Assembly (NCBI GenBank): GCA_015709635.1
Contig: CP054180.1
Location: 868,001-932,000, forward strand
Length of the DNA stretch: 64,000 nucleotides
From: Gammaproteobacteria bacterium
GTDB lineage: Bacteria > Pseudomonadota > Gammaproteobacteria > Burkholderiales > Nitrosomonadaceae
Direction: 5' to 3'
Shown here: positions 59,407-64,000 of the stretch, one piece after another
Layout: the number at the start of each line of letters is the position of its first letter
Position numbering within the stretch: position 1 is the first letter of the stretch
Made by a program: the position numbers and the translations under genes
The notes under the pieces: generated by a model
Told to the model about the DNA's origin: nothing
Databases searched by the model: none
What the model saw: the letters and a program-made list of their open reading frames with translations, nothing else

Positions 59407-62400
59407 TTGATAATCAGAAAAACTGGTCGAGCTGCAAAGAAGTTATCCTTCACATCGCAAAAGTCGCATTTAAGTCTGCCCAATCCGTCTGATCAAGCGA
59501 GAAATCTTGAAGTTGCTTCATTTCCAGTGGTGGGTATCGGTATTTCAATCACAGGATTTGAGACTCTGCGGCAGCTCCTTGCCCAAATCCCTGCGGATTC
59601 CGGTGCAGCTTTCGTAGTCATCTTCCAGTCAACGGACTCGACCCAGGTCAGCCAATTTTTCGGTCAGCTGCGCGATGTCACCGGCATGGAGATTGTGTTA
59701 GTGGAAGACCTGTCGAAAATGCAGCCCGACTGCATCTATATGGCCACGCGGTTGGATAGGAATTTATTTATTTCGAACGGTTTCTTGTGTGTCTTTGATA
59801 CAGTGCCGGAGTCGGTATCAAATTTTCCAATCGATTTTTTCTTTCGCAGTCTGGCGGAAGATCGCAGGGAATCAGCGGTTGGCGTTATTCTTTCAAGTGC
59901 GGGCGGCGACGGTGCTCAAGGTTTACTGGAGATAAAGAAAAAAGGTGGGCTGAGTCTTGCCCAAGATTGCTTACTTACAGAATTGGAAGACCTCGGTAGT
60001 GTATTCGATACAACTGCGGTTGGTACCAGAGCAACACTTAAGCTATTGCCGGACATCATTGCGCGTTATTTAAAATCCAATTCGGAAAAACCGCAGGCAA
60101 TGGTTGTTATAAATGACATCGTGCAACTTTTGCATGCGCGGACCGGCAATGATTTTTCCCGTTATAAGAGAAGCACATTGCATCGCCGTATTGATCGACG
60201 GATGCAACAGAATCAAATGAGCACGCTGAAAGATTATGTTCATTTCTTGAATGAAAATCCGAAGGAGTTGGATTTATTATTTAAGGAGTTATTGATCAAT
60301 GTGACCCATTTCTTTCGTGATCCTGTGATGTGGCAGTATGTGAAAGCAGAGATTATTCCACCGATCTTGGCGGCAAATCCGCAAGGGAAAACGGTGAGAG
60401 TCTGGGTGCCTGCCTGTTCAACAGGAGAAGAGGCTTACGGATTTGCGATTTTATTTCAGGAAGCGTTGGAACAAAGCGGCTTGCAAGACTGGTATGCGGT
60501 GAAAATATTTGCCACCGATCTGGATCAAGAAGCCATCATAAAAGCCCGTCGGGGGCTTTATCCGATGAGTATCAGTCAATATATTTCATTGGAGCGCTTG
60601 AACCGATTTTTTATCAGGCAGGGAAATGGTTACCGGGTTTGTAATGCAATACGCGAGACGGTGGTGTTCGCACCGCAAAATGTGCTTGCCGATGTGCCAT
60701 TTTCCAAATTGGATATTTTATCGTGCCGTAATTTATTGATTTATCTGGATCGCGAGCTACAAAAAAGATTATTGCCCCTATTTTATTATGCATTAAACCC
60801 CGGTGGTATTTTGCTGCTGGGTACTGCGGAATCTATCGATAATTTCTCCGAGTTATTTACCCCATTGGAACGCAGTTTGGCGATATACAAACGGCTTGAC
60901 AATGGACTGCAACTGGAAAACCGTAATCTGATGCAAGACTTTTCTCTGTCAGCGATCACCAAGAAAAATCCGGTCATGAATTTGGAGGAAATTCTGCAGC
61001 TGTTGAGAATGGAGCAAGCAATGGATTTGCCAGAAAGAACGGACGATGCCGCAGTTACAGCGATGATGACCGAGTTGCAACTGATGCGCGAGGAAATGCA
61101 GACTACGCAGGAAGAAATGCAAACTTCGCAAGAAGAACTCAGATCCAGTAATGAAGAACTGCATTCGACCAATGAAGAATTGCTGGCGGCAAATAGAGAG
61201 TTACAAGCTGCCAATAAAGCATTGATCGCCTCTAAAGCCAATTTGAAACTGCTGTACCGGGAATTGCAAACCACTTATGCGGAATTAACGACGTATCTCG
61301 AAGCCATCGGACAGCTTGCATTAGTTTCCGTGAGCGATCGATCCGGCCGGATTATAGAAGCCAATGACCGGTTTTGCGAGATTAGCGGCTATAGCCAGCA
61401 GGAATTGATCGGACAAGATCACCGTATCCTCAATTCCGGTGTGCATTCTAAAAATTTTTTTATCGAAATGTGGGAAACGATCATCAATGGAAGAATCTGG
61501 CACAAAGAGATCTGCAACCGGAGGAAAAGCGGCAGCTTATATTGGGTGGATTCCACCATCGTTCCGTTCAAAGACAGTAACGGCCGGATAATTCGCTATA
61601 TATCCGTACGTGTGGATATAACTGCGCGTAAGCAGAAGGAACTGATTCTGCGCGAAAGGTTGAAGGAAAGAACTTGTCTGTATGCGATCCGCCGCGAGAT
61701 GGAGCAAGATTGCTCCATCGGTGAATTGTGCGCGCGAATTTTTGAACACCTTATACCGGCTATGCAGTTTCCTGATCATGTTGCGTGCATGATCAGTATT
61801 CATGATCAGCGCTATACCTCTTATAACTACAATGAGGATCTTAATCATGGTATTTTCGCAAGAATCAAAATAAATGGGACAGTTTGTGGTCAATTGCAGG
61901 TTTTCTATACAGAAGAAAAGTCGTTCATGCTGCCGGATGAACAAAATCTTATTGACCATATAGCAGATGACTTCAGATTCTGGCTGGAACGCAAGCAGCT
62001 GGAGCGGCATATCAGCTTTATGGCCAACCATGATGCGCTGACAGGCTTGCCGAATCGATTATTGCTGCAAGATCGATTGTCGCAGGCGCTGGCTCATAAT
62101 CAGCGTCATCGGGATTTTTCCGCGGTTTTGTTCATCGATCTGGATCATTTCAAAGTTGTGAATGACACGCTTGGTCACGGTTTGGGCGATCTTTTGCTGA
62201 AGGAGGTGGCTGCCAGGCTTTTATCCAGCATACGCAGCGAGGATACGGCAGCTCGTCAAGGTGGCGATGAATTTATCGTGATACTGACACAAATCACCGA
62301 TGTTGCGGCTGTCGAATCGATTGTGAAAAAGATATTGTATGGATTGGCACAGCCCTATCACATTAATGAACGGGTGTTGCATATTGATAGCAGTATTGGC

Positions 62401-63336
62401 ATTGCTTTGTATCCCAAAGATGGGAAAGATGTGGATGCACTGCTAAAACACAGTGATCTGGCGATGTACCATGCGAAAGCAACAGGACGCAGCAACTACC
62501 AGTTTTATTCCGCAGAGATGAATCGTTTGATGCAAGAAAAACATGAATTGGGCAATGACTTGCATAAGGCAATAAGAAATAACGAGCTGATGCTGTACTT
62601 TCAGCCGATTATTGATATGGATACGCATCATTGGGTTGGTCTGGAAGTGTTGCTACGCTGGCAGCATGCGGAAAAGGGATTGATTTCGCCCGCTCAATTT
62701 ATTAAGTTGGCCGAAGAAACCGGCTTGATCTTGCCGATTGGAGATTGGGTCATCAGAACTACATGTATGCAGCTAAAAGAGTGGCAGGATGAAGGACTTG
62801 AAGTGCCCAGAATCGCCATCAATCTTTCCGTCAAACAATTTCAAAAGAAATATTTTGTGCAAGAGGTGGCGAGTATTCTGAAACAAGTCGAGGTTTCGGC
62901 GAGTTGTCTGGCTTTGGAGATTACAGAAAGCATGCTGGCGGAAAACATTGCAGAGGTGAATGGAACATTGCAGCAATTGAGTGCCATGGGATTTAAGATC
63001 TCGATTGATGATTTTGGTACCGGCTATTCAAATCTGAGCTATTTGAAGCACTATACGATTGATGCATTGAAAATAGATCGCTCTTTTGTGCGTGATATCG
63101 CAATCGATGAAAATGATGCAGCAATAGTGACAGCGATCATCGCGATGGCGCACAGTCTGAATATGCATGTGGTTGCCGAAGGTGTGGAATCAAAAGAGCA
63201 AATTGATTTTCTCAAGCAGCGCGGATGCAGGCAATATCAAGGATTTTATTTTAGTAAACCGCTGCCTGCGAGAGAAGCTGCCGAGAAATTAAAGCAATGG
63301 AATACAATCTTGATGCTGGCTAATGCGCAAAAATGA
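59407..63336 (+). CDS. CheB-CheR-PAS-GGDEF-EAL fusion protein
   Basis: This is a 1,309-residue soluble protein, from a TTG start; AGAGG lies about 9 bases before it. An ATG at 59386 opens another frame that ends at 59493, so the exact N-terminus is uncertain. Order: CheB-like methylesterase (residues 38-215; Ser47 and Asp168 kept, catalytic His replaced by Gln74 in VVIFQSTDS); CheR methyltransferase (225-505; LLINVTHFFRDP, VWVPACSTGEEAYG, DILSCRNLLIYLDREL); coiled coil of repeated QEEMQTSQEELRSSNEEL type (550-640); PAS (640-755); a GAF-like segment (755-865); GGDEF (ARQGGDEFIVIL near 951); EAL (EVL variant near 1079, ISIDDFGTGYSNLSYL). It links chemotaxis-type methylation to c-di-GMP turnover in one chain. 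Confidence 0.92.
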   Translation: MIIRKTGRAAKKLSFTSQKSHLSLPNPSDQARNLEVASFPVVGIGISITGFETLRQLLAQIPADSGAAFVVIFQSTDSTQVSQFFGQLRDVTGMEIVLVEDLSKMQPDCIYMATRLDRNLFISNGFLCVFDTVPESVSNFPIDFFFRSLAEDRRESAVGVILSSAGGDGAQGLLEIKKKGGLSLAQDCLLTELEDLGSVFDTTAVGTRATLKLLPDIIARYLKSNSEKPQAMVVINDIVQLLHARTGNDFSRYKRSTLHRRIDRRMQQNQMSTLKDYVHFLNENPKELDLLFKELLINVTHFFRDPVMWQYVKAEIIPPILAANPQGKTVRVWVPACSTGEEAYGFAILFQEALEQSGLQDWYAVKIFATDLDQEAIIKARRGLYPMSISQYISLERLNRFFIRQGNGYRVCNAIRETVVFAPQNVLADVPFSKLDILSCRNLLIYLDRELQKRLLPLFYYALNPGGILLLGTAESIDNFSELFTPLERSLAIYKRLDNGLQLENRNLMQDFSLSAITKKNPVMNLEEILQLLRMEQAMDLPERTDDAAVTAMMTELQLMREEMQTTQEEMQTSQEELRSSNEELHSTNEELLAANRELQAANKALIASKANLKLLYRELQTTYAELTTYLEAIGQLALVSVSDRSGRIIEANDRFCEISGYSQQELIGQDHRILNSGVHSKNFFIEMWETIINGRIWHKEICNRRKSGSLYWVDSTIVPFKDSNGRIIRYISVRVDITARKQKELILRERLKERTCLYAIRREMEQDCSIGELCARIFEHLIPAMQFPDHVACMISIHDQRYTSYNYNEDLNHGIFARIKINGTVCGQLQVFYTEEKSFMLPDEQNLIDHIADDFRFWLERKQLERHISFMANHDALTGLPNRLLLQDRLSQALAHNQRHRDFSAVLFIDLDHFKVVNDTLGHGLGDLLLKEVAARLLSSIRSEDTAARQGGDEFIVILTQITDVAAVESIVKKILYGLAQPYHINERVLHIDSSIGIALYPKDGKDVDALLKHSDLAMYHAKATGRSNYQFYSAEMNRLMQEKHELGNDLHKAIRNNELMLYFQPIIDMDTHHWVGLEVLLRWQHAEKGLISPAQFIKLAEETGLILPIGDWVIRTTCMQLKEWQDEGLEVPRIAINLSVKQFQKKYFVQEVASILKQVEVSASCLALEITESMLAENIAEVNGTLQQLSAMGFKISIDDFGTGYSNLSYLKHYTIDALKIDRSFVRDIAIDENDAAIVTAIIAMAHSLNMHVVAEGVESKEQIDFLKQRGCRQYQGFYFSKPLPAREAAEKLKQWNTILMLANAQK

Positions 63337-63387
63337 ATACGATCGGTGTGCTTGAGATCGAGAATAACTTGTTTAGAGTATGTTATT

Positions 63388-64000
63388 CTACTGATTGCTA
63401 AGAACAATACGATATTTTGCTTTACCGCTGGCTAACTTCTCCAGTGCTTCATTGATTTTGTCAAAGGGGAATATCTCAACAACCGGCTTAATATTATGCT
63501 GTTTGACAAAATTCAACATGGCGATCATGCTCGCTGGACTGCCGGTAGGTGAGCCGGAAATTGAATATTGACCTGAGATTAGTGGAAATACATTAATATC
63601 CAGTGGTTCTAGCGTTACGCCTAAAAAATGTAACCGCCCTTTGGGACGCAAAGTTGCAAGGTAGGTATTCCAATCCAACTTCACATTGACTGTCGATAGA
63701 ATTAAGTCGAACTGATTCGATGCAGCGGCAAGTTGAGCAGAATCGCGTGTATCCAAGACATTATGCGCACCTAACGCCAATGCCTCTTTTTTCTTGTTAT
63801 CACTGGAAGTGAAGGCGGTTACTTGACAACCCCAGGCATTTAGAAACTGCAGAGCAATGTGCCCTAAGCCGCCGATGCCGATGACAGCGACATTTGCAGT
63901 GGGTGAGATATTGAATTGCAATAAGGGATTAAAGACAGTGATTCCACCACAAAAAAGGGGGGCTGCATTTTGGGCATCAATGCCGTCCGGCAGCGCGATT
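63388..64000 (-). CDS. NAD(P)-dependent alcohol dehydrogenase, C-terminal part
   Basis: The frame is open from the window edge to a stop at 63388 and covers about 204 residues of a zinc-type medium-chain dehydrogenase. It includes APLFCGGITVFNPLLQF, the Rossmann motif VIGIGGLGHIALQFL, and the tail FPFDKINEALEKLASGKAKY. These fit the YahK/AdhA group (cinnamyl-alcohol-dehydrogenase-like), NADP-dependent aldehyde reductases. The catalytic zinc-binding N-terminal half is beyond the window. It converges with the CheB-CheR fusion gene. Confidence 0.92.
   Translation of the reverse strand, partial: IALPDGIDAQNAAPLFCGGITVFNPLLQFNISPTANVAVIGIGGLGHIALQFLNAWGCQVTAFTSSDNKKKEALALGAHNVLDTRDSAQLAAASNQFDLILSTVNVKLDWNTYLATLRPKGRLHFLGVTLEPLDINVFPLISGQYSISGSPTGSPASMIAMLNFVKQHNIKPVVEIFPFDKINEALEKLASGKAKYRIVLSNQ

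Overview
The window reads as chromosomal DNA of a betaproteobacterium. Its gene order (ftsK-lolA-rarA-serS; xth divergent from pyrE; trxA, rho and rpmE close together), protein types and short dispersed repeats fit the Nitrosomonas/Nitrosospira group. That placement is inference from gene content, since no ammonia-oxidation gene lies here. About 85% is coding. No rRNA, tRNA or CRISPR array was seen.

Layout. 1-2,100: 5' part of tex, a small KOW-like protein, and decayed remnants of a PIN-domain gene and a Fic gene. 2,138-9,956: a DUF2007 protein, rdgC, an Ala-rich helical protein, then the leftward block ftsK, lolA, rarA, serS. 10,153-14,501: a diguanylate-cyclase-like protein with a destroyed GGDEF motif, an RDD membrane protein, tonB-exbB-exbD behind a Fur-box-like site, a broken membrane-protein remnant and a small lipoprotein. 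14,867-17,100: photolyase and an NAD-dependent epimerase-like protein. 17,332-26,620: a two-gene toxin-complex (Tc) type locus, comprising a short TcA-like protein and a fused TcB/TcC (SpvB-FG-GAP-RHS) protein with a hydrophobic, HExxH-bearing C-terminal payload. 26,790-30,803: zapE, ampG, xth, pyrE. 30,866-32,741: a toxin-antitoxin pair, a ruined sulfatase-modifying-factor gene and a bacterioferritin. 33,145-44,255: a MASE1-CHASE hybrid kinase, mepK and ldtD (as in E. coli ycbK/ycbB), apeB, and a response-regulator/sensor-kinase pair ending in GGDEF-EAL. 44,485-52,607: a compact cluster of a 940-residue unknown protein, a GH18-like protein, two membrane-linked GTPases, and a DUF3750 protein. 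52,701-56,473: a ferric-iron ABC importer. 56,697-64,000: trxA, rho, rpmE, a cupin, a CheB-CheR-PAS-GGDEF-EAL giant, and part of an alcohol dehydrogenase.

Themes. Iron handling recurs (tonB system, Fe3+ importer, bacterioferritin), and the three upstream regions share a Fur-box-like sequence. Cell-wall remodelling recurs (ldtD, mepK, ampG, zapE/ftsK at division). Cyclic-di-GMP and two-component signalling is dense. Small inverted-repeat elements of two families occur four times; each touches the end of a gene and supplies all or part of its stop codon. The most interesting regions are the Tc-type toxin locus and the unexplained four-gene cluster at 44.5-51.7 kb.
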